Of a stretch of 64,000 bases of DNA, positions 23,055-34,405 are shown one piece after another. Numbering within the stretch: position 1 is the first letter of the stretch; each line of letters opens with the position of its first letter. The DNA is from Adiantum capillus-veneris (taxonomy: Eukaryota > Streptophyta > Polypodiopsida > Polypodiales > Pteridaceae). The stretch covers positions 29,008 to 93,007 of the forward strand of contig JABFUD020000355.1 in the NCBI GenBank assembly GCA_014529385.2. The letters run 5' to 3'. The translations under genes were made by a program, and so were the position numbers. The notes beneath the pieces are model-generated. The model made no database searches, was not told where the DNA came from, and saw nothing but the letters and a program-made list of their open reading frames with translations.

Positions 23055-23772
23055 TTACCTTTCAAGAAAATGGTAGATTTCCTAACCTTGGAGGCCTCTC
23101 TAAAATTCCCCCCCTGCATAGACACTATCAAACTACTGGAGGAAAGTAAGAGCCTTCGTCTTGTCCTCAAATCCGCTCAAAGTATCAAACTTCACAGTTG
23201 CACCACCTTCTTTGTATGGTATTGGCTTTTCCAGTGCTCCCAAATTATTATAGAGAAGTGTCTGCAACATGGGCACTGTAATAGGGATCATCGGCGCCCC
23301 TTGGCCATTGACATTCTGAGTCACTCGTGCCATAGTTGTCTGCCGGTCGAAAAAACCAGCCATGCCAAAGTTTCCTTGTGGCACCCCAAACTGGCTGTGA
23401 TTACACTGAAACCCTTGTTGCATGCCAATATTACCATACATGGGGTTTGGCATCATGCCTTGCATACCCCCAAAGACTGTTCCTGGCATATAACCCAGGA
23501 TGTACCATGGGTGGTGGAAGAACCTGTTGCATAGCCTGGAAAACGGTTCCCTGTCCATTTAATGTAACATTTGGACTCTGAAAGGTGGTTGGTTGAACTG
23601 GCAAAGCCTGTGGAATCGGCATCTCAGCACGGCAGGAAGCACTCGCATGTTGCGGAGTTAGTTGGGACTCGAAGACAAATCCACTTCTTAAGGAACAAGT
23701 GATTCGGTCCTGGCGACGGAACCATAAACCGGCCCGTAGACTCACTATAGGGCAGTAGACTTTAGCTTTCAC
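23055..23772 (-). pseudogene. Ty3 gag relic, N-terminal part, left copy
   Basis: Mirror of 33688-34405. The Met/Gly/Gln/Asn-rich N-terminal frame (23133-23558) is identical in translation on both arms. Confidence 0.8.
23739..23753 (+). other. Fifteen-base match to the T7 promoter core, left copy
   Basis: GACTCACTATAGGGC is present on the plus strand between the likely LTR end and gag of a retroelement. Bases upstream (CCGTA) do not match the rest of the T7 promoter. The mirror copy is at 33707-33721. Confidence 0.6.
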
Positions 23773-23799
23773 CCGATCTTTCCACTGTTAAACTTTACG

Positions 23800-25057
23800 A
23801 CACAGAGGAACTTCACTTCAAACAAAAACACGGCTTGGCAGCTAGAGTGCTTCCAAGCAGACACCGACACCCTGTAGGCCCCAAAGACTGGCGCCCCTTT
23901 CGGTATTTCTCTATTCTTATTGCAAATAGACTATCCGAATGCTTTCACCAAGCTGTCCAAACCTGTCCATGGCTGTAATTGCAAATTTTTTACCCAATTT
24001 CGCCATCATAATGGAGCAAAACCCCTGTAGGTCAAAAATACACGTCAAGGACACTTTCCCTTGCATTTTGGACGCTTTCCGATGAGATGCATGTCAATTT
24101 CAGCATGCTGTAATCCCCTATTTTGTCACTGTCAGGTGCCTAAAACCCTGTATACGCATCCCAAGGCTTTCTTGAGGCTCCCCTGGTGATTTCTTGCAAT
24201 TTAGGTGCTAAACCCTAAGCCTGCAAAAAAACAAAGCAAGCTGTAATTTTCTGTTTTAGATCGTTTTGAGCGGAGCGAACATGTCTACGCGTGTCTCAAG
24301 TGCTCCCGCACGCAATGGGACAATTCCCCTTTGAATCGGACGAGTTTTCACCCGAGAAAACTCTCCATTCTCGCAATCCTTCGTATTGGAATTGTGCCTA
24401 CCTATGGGGGATTAGCAATTAGCTAATCCAGTACCGGTTCAAAAGGCTCTTGCCTTAGCAAACGCGCATAAAAACCCCAGAATTGTCCATGGTCAACTGA
24501 GAACCCCAACTACAGGGGCATTACTATATGCGCAAAGGGGGGAGAGATGTGCGAGAGCAAGTCATTGCGCTACATGAGACAACGGAGAAGGCAAGCTTTC
24601 CATTAAAGCTGTGATCAACCCACTACTCACACACACAATGTAGTCACTTTTGTGCAAGATCAGCCTCCACTCTCAATTTTGGGTGCCTCTCTTGCCGCTG
24701 AGTCTGGAAAATCCGTATGGAGCTCCCACGTGTCCCTTATGCCCTTAAATTCCTAGTACCTTTTAAGTTAAATTCCTAGTACCCACCAACTTATAAGTGT
24801 CGCGTGGGGCTTAAATGACTTTGAATTGAGCCTAGATACCCTTTTACTGCTCAAATTTCAGTGCCGATTGACCCGTCCAACTCATGGCGACCTGGTCTTT
24901 ACGGCTGCTGCGGGTGAAACTCTCGACCATTGGCCGTTTCACACTGGCCATACAATGTCCAACCAATTGTGACTTCAAAAGAGCGTCTCAAAAATCAAAT
25001 AAAATCAAGGGAAAGAAACCAACAACTAATGTTAGTGGTTGTCACAACCTTGTGACA
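23800..25057 (-). repeat. 5' LTR preceding the Ty3 gag, left copy
   Basis: Mirror of 32403-33660. On the minus strand it starts TGTCACAAGGTTGTGACA (ending at 25057 on the plus strand) and contains ATACCGAAAGGGGCGCC near 23890-23910. The 3' limit is approximate. Confidence 0.65.
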
Positions 25058-26366
25058 CTCTTTCCTTCCTCCAACAATTAGATATTGCATATGCAGAGGG
25101 GAATTTTTACAATTGCTTCGAAAGTTTCAAAGAGTTGCCACTTTCTTAAAAGGAAATGCGCGTTCAAGGTGGACAACTTTATTAATGCAAGGGCAAGCAC
25201 ATGCCGCATGGGTTTCTTTCAAACAGATTTTCGCATCTACATGGCTATCAAATGAGTTTTGATGTTATCACAGATTGGCACCAACTCAATGCGGCTAATT
25301 ACAAAACTTTAGTGGAGTACAATCGAAAGTTTTGTAAAGCGCTACTTCCAGTAACTTCCTATAGATTTGTGTCATTAATAGAGCAGATAGAAAAATATTG
25401 TTGTGGGCTGCCTAAAGGGCTCAAAAATAATTGTACAAAGACTAGAGTGGCCATTGTATCAGCTTCTACTATCACTTTTGTAATTAAAAATTGTTTGTGT
25501 ATTTGATTTTTGCACGTCATGTTTCAAATAATTGTCAATCAAATTTATCGTCATTAAATAGAGAAAGGTCAGCTCTTTTGCGAGAGTTCAACGACTGTTT
25601 TTATTACCATCTCAGTTTTACTGCTGGAGAGGCCTAAGGATCATGCGATAGATTTGGTGCCAGGTTGTAGCCCACCAAATAGACCTCGGTGCAGGGTTAG
25701 TGCAGCCCAGCAGAAAGAGATTATAAGCCAAGTAAAGGAGCTGCTAGAAAAAGGATTGATTCAACCTAGCGCTTCACCCTTTTGCTCTCCAATGCTCTTA
25801 GTGCAGAAGAAAGATGACTCTTGGCACATGTGTATTGATTACCGTGCGTTGAATAAGAATACCATCAAGAACAAATTTCCTATTCCAACGAATGATGATA
25901 TTCTTGATCACTTAGAGGGTGGTAGAGGATGTGCACAAGACTGCATTTAGAACGACATTTGGTCTATATGAGTTTTTAGTGATGCCCTTTGGTCTTACAA
26001 ATGCCCCTGCTATGTTCAATAGGATAATGAATAGAATTTCCCGTCCACATCAAAAATCTGTTGACACATTCTTCGATGACATGATAGTCTATTCGAAGAA
26101 TGAAGAGGAGCATAGGCATCACTTGACCATTGTGTTCAAAGAGTTACATAATAACAGGTTGCTCACCAATGCAAAGAAAAGTGAATTCATCCTAGAAAAG
26201 ATCCACTTTCTAGGGTATAAAGTGTCAAGGATTGTGTCCAGATAAATCCTGCTAAGGTTAAAGAAATCAAGGCATGGCCAGCTTTAAAGACTGTGCATGT
26301 TGTCCGTAGCTTCTTGGGACTTTGTTCTTATTACAGAAGATTTATTTGTAATTTTGGGCGCAAATT
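25058..26366 (+). pseudogene. Ty3 gag and reverse transcriptase relic, left copy
   Basis: Mirror of 31094-32402, with identical translations of gag (25201-25506) and RT (25654-25950 and 25919-26245) frames. The detailed description is under the right copy. Confidence 0.85.
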
Positions 26367-26840
26367 GTGTGGTACGCAAATTCTATCTTCATAATACAAT
26401 ACATCATCTTCTATTGTATATGTTGCAAACAAGTTCATTTCTGCATGTGTGGGAGTTGTTGTTCAAAGTACTCGAAAAACTTCAACAAAATCTCGATGAG
26501 TCAAAGATTCATCTTTTAAACAATCAAGAATATCAAAAACAATTGTAGATCTCGCCATATTCGTAGCTTGGGGCATTCTACTGAGTGCATCTAGTATTGA
26601 ATACTGAAGTCTTGAAACATATTCAATGATCATGTGGAAATTTGCTAAAAATTCCACCCAGCGTCCTTGTCGAGGATTCATTACTGGCTGTGTGAAAATA
26701 TATTGCAGTGATTGATGATCCGTCTTGACAACAGAGTCAGCTCCCAAACGGTACTGTTTCCATGTATGATATGCATGGACAATGGCTAGAAACTCCCTGT
26801 CATAGACTGGATATCGGATCTGTATAGCTGTCACCAACGT
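26367..26840 (-). pseudogene. Ty3 RNase H and integrase N-terminus relic in opposite orientation, left copy
   Basis: Mirror of 30620-31093. The RNase H frame 26463-26837 is identical to 30623-30997. It is joined tail to tail to the RT relic at about 26366. Confidence 0.85.
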
Positions 26841-28215
26841 GTGACTACTATCTATCCTTTTTGTTGATTTCTTTCTTATTATCTATTTACTTTCACTTTT
26901 TGGAAACACCCCTCGGGAAATCTAACTGCCGTGCATTGCATAGCTAGTGTGGAACTGTCCAGAGGGAGTTCAGGCCTGAGGGCAAGAGAGCACTAAGGTT
27001 GGACAAAGACTATGGTTAGCCAAAGTGGGGTCATTGACTAGCCAAAGTGGAATCCTTTGCTACAGAGGCTACATTTCAGTTTTGGGTGTGGGTGCAGTGT
27101 ACAAAGGGGGTCGGATGACCTAGAAAGATACAATGGCAGCATCTCCTAAAATTTAGAGAACTGCTATTTTGGGACCTGAAAATGTGTTTGCGTCATTACC
27201 TCCGGAATGACAAGGGGAACATTTTCTTACTCTGCCGTGAAGTCAACTGGGCAACTCGTTGGGAGATTTTTAGGCGGCAACCCCGAAACGGGAAAATGCT
27301 TGTAAATGCGGCAAGTGGCACATTCTGGTGCACTTTCCTCATGCAAGAGAAGGTGGCGCTGAATTTAGGAGGAGGAGGGCTCATTTTCAGATTTTGTCAC
27401 AGGTTAAGAGCTATGGAGTGCTTGCTTTCCCTCCTATGTACAGTGCGGTGCCAGGAGTGATGCCCTGCACGCTACGCACTGCCCTCTCTCTCCCCTATGG
27501 CATATGTTATGCCCCTCTAGTGGGCTTTTCATTTGACCAATGTACAGTTGTGTGGGTCATGCGCGATTGCCGAGGCAAGAGCCTCTTGCACAAGTACTGG
27601 GTTAGCTAGTGGCTAATCCCCCACAGGTACAGGTGAATTCGGAGAGGTTTCACACCAGAAATCTCGTCCGATTTAAAGGCAAGTAGCCCTAGAGGTGCGG
27701 GAGCTCGAGGACTTGCTACGGATGCGACCGGCACGCGAAACGGAGCCCAAAACAGTAAATTACAGCCTGCTGTGTATTTTTGCAGGTTTAGGGTTTTGGC
27801 CCTAAACGGTCCCTAATACCCCCAGGAGGTTCGGGGACGCGAGGGGACCGCTGTAAAGGTGATCTGGCGCATTTTCGGGGCTGAAAACAGAGAATTCAGC
27901 GTGCTGCAGATTCTCGCCAGGTTTTGCAAAGTGCCCGTATGCGTCGGGAAAGTCAGTCAATGCGTGGGAATACTGACTGTGAAGGGTCCTAGTACAGTTA
28001 TGCTGCCGAAATCGGGCCGGAACAGTTGAAATTCAACCAAGTTTGTGCGGGGCAGCTTGTAGGGAACCACAACGTTTATTCCCTCGTTTAAACAATAAAG
28101 AAATACAGAAAGGGGCGCCTAAGTTAGGGGCCAATCTGGTGTCGGTCTACTCATACAGGTGCAATCTAGCAGCCTGTATCCCTCTCCCCTTTGTTCTGTC
28201 TTGAAAGTACAGGTA
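26841..28215 (+). repeat. Diverged Ty3-type LTR near the centre, left copy
   Basis: The segment from about 27470 matches, in the same order, the LTR at 32403-33660: CTCTCCCCTATGG and ATGCCCCT, GCAAGAGCC, ACTGG(G/A)TTAGCTA, GCTAATCCCCCA, CTCGTCCGATT, and at the end ATAAAGAAATACAGAAAGGGGCGCC (about 28096-28120) followed by GGTGTCGGTCTACTCATAC. The start is not defined. The frame at 27182-27460 lies inside it and is not regarded as a gene. Confidence 0.6.
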
Positions 28216-28617
28216 AAGTGGACGACAAATAAATGGGTGAAAGCAAATAAGGTTTAAGTTTAAAGTCTTACCGCCCTTTTTGGATTGAACACGCCGGTTT
28301 CAATAGCAGTAGGCTTTTAACTGTCAAATGCAATAACTCTGTCATTTTGCATCAAAACTCCTCCACAAGCACGACCTGAAGCATCTATCATTACTAGAAA
28401 TGGTTTTGTAGGATCTGCAATGGCCATGACTGGAGTAATAGTCAAAGCCTATTTGAGATCATTAAAAGACCTTTCTGCTTCTAAGGACCATGTAAGCTTT
28501 TCAAACTTCATCAACACTGAGAGAGAGGAGCAGCAATGTCCAAAAAACTTGTAAACCTTGGTATGATAGAAATTTGCTAAACCCAAGATGAGCGAACATC
28601 ACATACGATTGTTGGAA
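28216..28617 (-). pseudogene. Ty3 RT C-terminus and RNase H start, left and central copy
   Basis: On the minus strand, from 28617 down, the words DVRSSW, FTSFLDIAAPLSVLMKFEKLTW, EAERSFNDLK, ALTITPVMAIADPTKPFLVMIDASGRACGGVLMQNDRVIAFDS fit the connection between RT and RNase H of Ty3 elements, including the first RNase H Asp (IDAS). The frame is nearly intact here. The right-arm copy has extra bases after GGVL. The relic extends into the central spacer, so only part of it is mirrored. Confidence 0.75.
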
Positions 28618-28834
28618 GAGGCTGTCACAAAGTGATGACGTGGCTACAAACAGCAAAAATCCTAATTTCTGCCAGAAACTCTAATTTTCTGAAAATCGCA
28701 GAGACGATTTTTTTTTTTTTTTTTTAATTTATAATGTGCGACGCAAATCCTAGCTTTTTGCTACCGCAAGGATTTTGGGATGAGAGAAAAGTTGAATTGC
28801 TTTATTTTAACTCTCATTGAGAGAGAGAGAGAGA

Positions 28835-28874
<40 letters not shown>

Positions 28875-28962
28875 ATTTGCTTTGCTTTCAAGCTTTTGGG
28901 GCTCTGCTTTTGGGCATCCCATGTAACCTTTAAATTAAGGTGAAGGCCTCACTTCTCAGGTG
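28502..28962. other. Non-palindromic centre (spacer) of the inverted duplication
   Basis: These roughly 460 bases have no mirror copy. The first part (to about 28617) continues, on the minus strand, the RT C-terminus of the adjacent pol relic. From 28622 an LTR-like segment begins with TGTCACAAAGTGATGACG, also found at 18794 and 19399. It contains an 18-base T run (28708-28725), a GA-rich tract (28819-28874) and a weak TTTAAATTAA TATA-like stretch near 28930. The junction with the right arm near 28961-28980 shows short shared words (AAAAGC, TGGTCCTT) with the left-arm end, so the exact turning point is uncertain by some tens of bases. Confidence 0.75.
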
Positions 28963-29170
28963 AAAAGCCACTTGGTCCTTTGAAGCAGAAAGGTCTTTTT
29001 AAATGAATCTCAATAGGCTTTGACTATTACTCCAGTCATGGCCATTGCAGATCCTACAAAACCATTTCTAGTAATGATAGATGCTTCAGGTCGTGCTTGT
29101 GGAGGAGTTTTGAATGCAAAATGACAGAGTTTATTGCATTTGACAGTAAAAAGCCTACTGCTATTGAAAC
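28963..29170 (+). pseudogene. Ty3 RNase H start, right copy
   Basis: The plus strand encodes PVMAIADPTKPFLVMIDASGRACGGVLNAK and then a stop. The left arm reads GGVLMQNDRVIAFDS at the same place. The difference comes from inserted single bases (TTTTGAATGC versus TTTTGATGC, GAGTTTATT versus GAGTTATT). Confidence 0.75.
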
Positions 29171-29244
29171 CGGCGTGTCCATCCAAAAAGGGCGGTAAGA
29201 CTTTAAACTTAAACCTTATTTGCTTTCACCCATTTAATTTGTCG

Positions 29245-30619
29245 TCCACTTTACCTGTACTTTCAAGACAGAACAAAGGAGAGGGATACAGGCTGCTAGA
29301 TGCACCTGTATGAGTAGACCGACACCAGATTGGCCCTAACTTAGCGCCCCTTTCTGTATTTCTTTAATTTTATAAACGAGGAATAAACGTTGTGGTTCCC
29401 TACAAGCTGCCCCGCACAAATTGGTTGAATTTCAACTGTTCCGGCCCGATTTCGGCAGCATAACTGTACTAGGACCCTTCACAGTCAGTATTCCCACGCA
29501 TTGACTGACTTTCCCGACGCATACGGCACTTTGCAAAACCTGGCGAGAATCTGCAGCACGCTGAATTCTCTGTTTTCAGCCCCGAAAATGCGCCAGATCA
29601 CCTTTACAGCGGTCCCCTCGCGTCCCCGAACCTCCTGGGGTATTAGGGACCGTTTAGGGCCAAAACCCTAAACCTGCAAAAATACACAGCAGGCTGTAAT
29701 TTACTGTTTTGGGCTCCGTTTCGCGTGCCGGTCGCATCCGTAGCAAGTCCTCGAGCTCCCGCACCTCTAGGGCTACTTGCCTTTTAAATCGGACGAGATT
29801 TCTGGTGTGAAACCTCTCCGAATTCACCTGTACCTGTGGGGGATTAGCCACTAGCTAACCCAGTACTTGTGCAAGAGGCTCTTGCCTCGGCAATCGCGCA
29901 TGAACCCACACAACTGTACATTGGTCAAATGAAAAGCCCACTAGAGGGGCATAACATACTGCCATAGGGGAGAGAGAGGGCAGTGCGTAGCGTGCAGGGC
30001 ATCACTCCTGGCACCGCACTGTACATAGGAGGGAAAGCAAGCACTCCATAGCTCTTAACCTGTGACAAAATCTGAAAATGAGCCCTCCTCCTCCTAAATT
30101 CAGCGCCACCTTCTCTTGCATGGAAAGTGCACCAGAATGTGCCACTTGCCGCATTTACAAGCATTTTCCCGTTTCGGGGTTGCCGCCTAAAAATCTCCCA
30201 ACGAGTTGCCCAGTTGACTTCACGGCAGAGTAAGAAAATGTTCCCCTTGTCATTCCGGAGGTAATGACGCAAACACATTTTCAGGTCCCAAAATAGCAGT
30301 TCTCTAAATTTTAGGAGATGCTGCCATTGTATCTTTCTAGGTCATCCGACCCCCTTTGTACACTGCACCCACACCCAAAACTGAAATGTAGCCTCTGTAG
30401 CAAAGGATTCCACTTTGGCTAGTCAATGACCCCACTTTGGCTAACCATAGTCTTTGTCCAACCTTAGTGCTCTCTTGCCCTCAGGCCTGAACTCCCTCTG
30501 GACAGTTCCACACTAGCTATGCAATGCACGGCAGTTAGATTTCCCGAGGGGTGTTTCCAAAAAGTGAAAGTAAATAGATAATAAGAAAGAAATCAACAAA
30601 AAGGATAGATAGTAGTCAC
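29245..30619 (-). repeat. Diverged Ty3-type LTR near the centre, right copy
   Basis: Mirror of 26841-28215 with many one-base indels, for example GGCCCTAACTTAGCGCC here against GGCCCCTAACTTAGGCGCC on the left arm, and ACGGCAC against ACGGGCAC. Apart from these the two are the same sequence. Confidence 0.6.
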
Positions 30620-31093
30620 ACGTTGGTGACAGCTATACAGATCCGATATCCAGTCTATGACAGGGAGTTTCTAGCCATTGTCCATGCATATCATACATGG
30701 AAACAGTACCGTTTGGGAGCTGACTCTGTTGTCAAGACGGATCATCAATCACTGCAATATATTTTCACACAGCCAGTAATGAATCCTCGACAAGGACGCT
30801 GGGTGGAATTTTTAGCAAATTTCCACATGATCATTGAATATGTTTCAAGACTTCAGTATTCAATACTAGATGCACTCAGTAGAATGCCCCAAGCTACGAA
30901 TATGGCGAGATCTACAATTGTTTTTGATATTCTTGATTGTTTAAAAGATGAATCTTTGACTCATCGAGATTTTGTTGAAGTTTTTCGAGTACTTTGAACA
31001 ACAACTCCCACACATGCAGAAATGAACTTGTTTGCAACATATACAATAGAAGATGATGTATTGTATTATGAAGATAGAATTTGCGTACCACAC
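30620..31093 (+). pseudogene. Ty3 RNase H and integrase N-terminus relic, right copy
   Basis: The RNase H frame 30623-30997 contains YPVYDREFLAIVHAYHTWKQY with the second catalytic Glu, then VVKTDHQSLQYIFTQ with the third Asp, then WVEFLANFHMIIEY and DALSRM, the standard Ty3 RNase H end. The frame then shifts, and TIEDDVLYYEDRICVPHNLRPKLQ follows, matching the start of Ty3 integrase before the HHCC module. It stops abruptly at about 31093, where the opposite-strand RT relic begins. The first RNase H Asp is missing, so the relic is truncated at both ends. Confidence 0.85.
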
Positions 31094-32402
31094 AATTTGC
31101 GCCCAAAATTACAAATAAATCTTCTGTAATAAGAACAAAGTCCCAAGAAGCTACGGACAACATGCACAGTCTTTAAAGCTGGCCATGCCTTGATTTCTTT
31201 AACCTTAGCAGGATTTATCTGGACACAATCCTTGACACTTTATACCCTAGAAAGTGGATCTTTTCTAGGATGAATTCACTTTTCTTTGCATTGGTGAGCA
31301 ACCTGTTATTATGTAACTCTTTGAACACAATGGTCAAGTGATGCCTATGCTCCTCTTCATTCTTCGAATAGACTATCATGTCATCGAAGAATGTGTCAAC
31401 AGATTTTTGATGTGGACGGGAAATTCTATTCATTATCCTATTGAACATAGCAGGGGCATTTGTAAGACCAAAGGGCATCACTAAAAACTCATATAGACCA
31501 AATGTCGTTCTAAATGCAGTCTTGTGCACATCCTCTACCACCCTCTAAGTGATCAAGAATATCATCATTCGTTGGAATAGGAAATTTGTTCTTGATGGTA
31601 TTCTTATTCAACGCACGGTAATCAATACACATGTGCCAAGAGTCATCTTTCTTCTGCACTAAGAGCATTGGAGAGCAAAAGGGTGAAGCGCTAGGTTGAA
31701 TCAATCCTTTTTCTAGCAGCTCCTTTACTTGGCTTATAATCTCTTTCTGCTGGGCTGCACTAACCCTGCACCGAGGTCTATTTGGTGGGCTACAACCTGG
31801 CACCAAATCTATCGCATGATCCTTAGGCCTCTCCAGCAGTAAAACTGAGATGGTAATAAAAACAGTCGTTGAACTCTCGCAAAAGAGCTGACCTTTCTCT
31901 ATTTAATGACGATAAATTTGATTGACAATTATTTGAAACATGACGTGCAAAAATCAAATACACAAACAATTTTTAATTACAAAAGTGATAGTAGAAGCTG
32001 ATACAATGGCCACTCTAGTCTTTGTACAATTATTTTTGAGCCCTTTAGGCAGCCCACAACAATATTTTTCTATCTGCTCTATTAATGACACAAATCTATA
32101 GGAAGTTACTGGAAGTAGCGCTTTACAAAACTTTCGATTGTACTCCACTAAAGTTTTGTAATTAGCCGCATTGAGTTGGTGCCAATCTGTGATAACATCA
32201 AAACTCATTTGATAGCCATGTAGATGCGAAAATCTGTTTGAAAGAAACCCATGCGGCATGTGCTTGCCCTTGCATTAATAAAGTTGTCCACCTTGAACGC
32301 GCATTTCCTTTTAAGAAAGTGGCAACTCTTTGAAACTTTCGAAGCAATTGTAAAAATTCCCCTCTGCATATGCAATATCTAATTGTTGGAGGAAGGAAAG
32401 AG
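31094..32402 (-). pseudogene. Ty3 gag and reverse transcriptase relic, right copy
   Basis: On the minus strand a gag segment (32259 down to 31954) has TDWHQLNAANYKTLVEYNRKFCKALLPVTSY and EKYCCGLPKGLKN, closely matching the gag at 36420-36809. After a gap with no protease, RT begins with RPKDHAIDLVPGCSPPNRPRCRVS, then ELLEKGLIQPSASPFCSPMLLVQKKDDSWHMCIDYRALN. After a loss of the segment with the first catalytic Asp comes TTFGLYEFLVMPFGLTNAPAMFNR, then FFDDMIVYSKNEEEH with the DD pair, and HFLGYKVS. It ends within [14 protein letters not shown]. The deletions make it non-functional. It starts directly next to the TGTCACAAGG end of the LTR at 32403. Confidence 0.87.
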
Positions 32403-33660
32403 TGTCACAAGGTTGTGACAACCACTAACATTAGTTGTTGGTTTCTTTCCCTTGATTTTATTTGATTTTTGAGACGCTCTTTTGAAGTCACAATTGGTTG
32501 GACATTGTATGGCCAGTGTGAAACGGCCAATGGTCGAGAGTTTCACCCGCAGCAGCCGTAAAGACCAGGTCGCCATGAGTTGGACGGGTCAATCGGCACT
32601 GAAATTTGAGCAGTAAAAGGGTATCTAGGCTCAATTCAAAGTCATTTAAGCCCCACGCGACACTTATAAGTTGGTGGGTACTAGGAATTTAACTTAAAAG
32701 GTACTAGGAATTTAAGGGCATAAGGGACACGTGGGAGCTCCATACGGATTTTCCAGACTCAGCGGCAAGAGAGGCACCCAAAATTGAGAGTGGAGGCTGA
32801 TCTTGCACAAAAGTGACTACATTGTGTGTGTGAGTAGTGGGTTGATCACAGCTTTAATGGAAAGCTTGCCTTCTCCGTTGTCTCATGTAGCGCAATGACT
32901 TGCTCTCGCACATCTCTCCCCCCTTTGCGCATATAGTAATGCCCCTGTAGTTGGGGTTCTCAGTTGACCATGGACAATTCTGGGGTTTTTATGCGCGTTT
33001 GCTAAGGCAAGAGCCTTTTGAACCGGTACTGGATTAGCTAATTGCTAATCCCCCATAGGTAGGCACAATTCCAATACGAAGGATTGCGAGAATGGAGAGT
33101 TTTCTCGGGTGAAAACTCGTCCGATTCAAAGGGGAATTGTCCCATTGCGTGCGGGAGCACTTGAGACACGCGTAGACATGTTCGCTCCGCTCAAAACGAT
33201 CTAAAACAGAAAATTACAGCTTGCTTTGTTTTTTTGCAGGCTTAGGGTTTAGCACCTAAATTGCAAGAAATCACCAGGGGAGCCTCAAGAAAGCCTTGGG
33301 ATGCGTATACAGGGTTTTAGGCACCTGACAGTGACAAAATAGGGGATTACAGCATGCTGAAATTGACATGCATCTCATCGGAAAGCGTCCAAAATGCAAG
33401 GGAAAGTGTCCTTGACGTGTATTTTTGACCTACAGGGGTTTTGCTCCATTATGATGGCGAAATTGGGTAAAAAATTTGCAATTACAGCCATGGACAGGTT
33501 TGGACAGCTTGGTGAAAGCATTCGGATAGTCTATTTGCAATAAGAATAGAGAAATACCGAAAGGGGCGCCAGTCTTTGGGGCCTACAGGGTGTCGGTGTC
33601 TGCTTGGAAGCACTCTAGCTGCCAAGCCGTGTTTTTGTTTGAAGTGAAGTTCCTCTGTGT
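32403..33660 (+). repeat. 5' LTR preceding the Ty3 gag, right copy
   Basis: It begins TGTCACAAGGTTGTGACA, an imperfect palindrome. It contains CACGTGGGAGCTCC, GCATATAGTAATGCCCC (a possible TATA region near 32930), AAATTACAGCTTGCTTTG, and GAAATACCGAAAGGGGCGCCAG near 33550-33572. The first gag words appear about 180 bases after the likely end. The 3' boundary and primer site could not be fixed. Confidence 0.65.
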
Positions 33661-33687
33661 CGTAAAGTTTAACAGTGGAAAGATCGG

Positions 33688-34405
33688 GTGAAAGCTAAAG
33701 TCTACTGCCCTATAGTGAGTCTACGGGCCGGTTTATGGTTCCGTCGCCAGGACCGAATCACTTGTTCCTTAAGAAGTGGATTTGTCTTCGAGTCCCAACT
33801 AACTCCGCAACATGCGAGTGCTTCCTGCCGTGCTGAGATGCCGATTCCACAGGCTTTGCCAGTTCAACCAACCACCTTTCAGAGTCCAAATGTTACATTA
33901 AATGGACAGGGAACCGTTTTCCAGGCTATGCAACAGGTTCTTCCACCACCCATGGTACATCCTGGGTTATATGCCAGGAACAGTCTTTGGGGGTATGCAA
34001 GGCATGATGCCAAACCCCATGTATGGTAATATTGGCATGCAACAAGGGTTTCAGTGTAATCACAGCCAGTTTGGGGTGCCACAAGGAAACTTTGGCATGG
34101 CTGGTTTTTTCGACCGGCAGACAACTATGGCACGAGTGACTCAGAATGTCAATGGCCAAGGGGCGCCGATGATCCCTATTACAGTGCCCATGTTGCAGAC
34201 ACTTCTCTATAATAATTTGGGAGCACTGGAAAAGCCAATACCATACAAAGAAGGTGGTGCAACTGTGAAGTTTGATACTTTGAGCGGATTTGAGGACAAG
34301 ACGAAGGCTCTTACTTTCCTCCAGTAGTTTGATAGTGTCTATGCAGGGGGGGAATTTTAGAGAGGCCTCCAAGGTTAGGAAATCTACCATTTTCTTGAAA
34401 GGTAA
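33688..34405 (+). pseudogene. Ty3 gag relic, N-terminal part, right copy
   Basis: Overlapping frames at 33688-34029 and 33902-34327 read first MPIPQALPVQPTTFQSPNV, then a Met/Gly/Asn/Gln-rich stretch (MPGTVFGGMQGMMPNPMYG ... MQQGF ... FGVPQGNFGMAGFF), then VKFDTLSGFEDKTKALTFLQ and a stop where the family has Gln, leading to FDSVYAGG and RKSTIFLKGN. The latter is the usual capsid N-terminal region of plant Gag. The frame changes at about 33900-33950. It is split by solo LTR B directly after FLKGN. Confidence 0.8.
33707..33721 (-). other. Fifteen-base match to the T7 promoter core, right copy
   Basis: GCCCTATAGTGAGTC on the plus strand, the mirror of 23739-23753. Confidence 0.6.

Larger units (their letters stand above)
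1..28501. repeat. Left arm of a giant inverted duplication
   Basis: The segment is the reverse complement of 28963-57462. Position 1 pairs with 57462, and dozens of paired reading frames on opposite strands translate identically, for example 14700-15680 with 41784-42764 and 26463-26837 with 30623-30997. The pairing sum drifts only between 57460 and 57467, so the outer arms differ by very few indels. The left arm has no visible outer end because the window starts inside it, so the true repeat may be longer. Whether it is biological or an assembly fold-back cannot be decided from sequence alone. Confidence 0.97.

Noticed and set aside
27182-27609. Independent host genes at 27182-27609 and 29925-30278
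   Set aside because: The frames fall within a diverged LTR, differ between arms because of small indels and show no domain.
31094-32402. Endogenous plant pararetrovirus
   Set aside because: The RT is accompanied by Ty3-type gag, CCHC, protease, integrase relics and LTRs, and no movement-protein or coat-type frame was seen.
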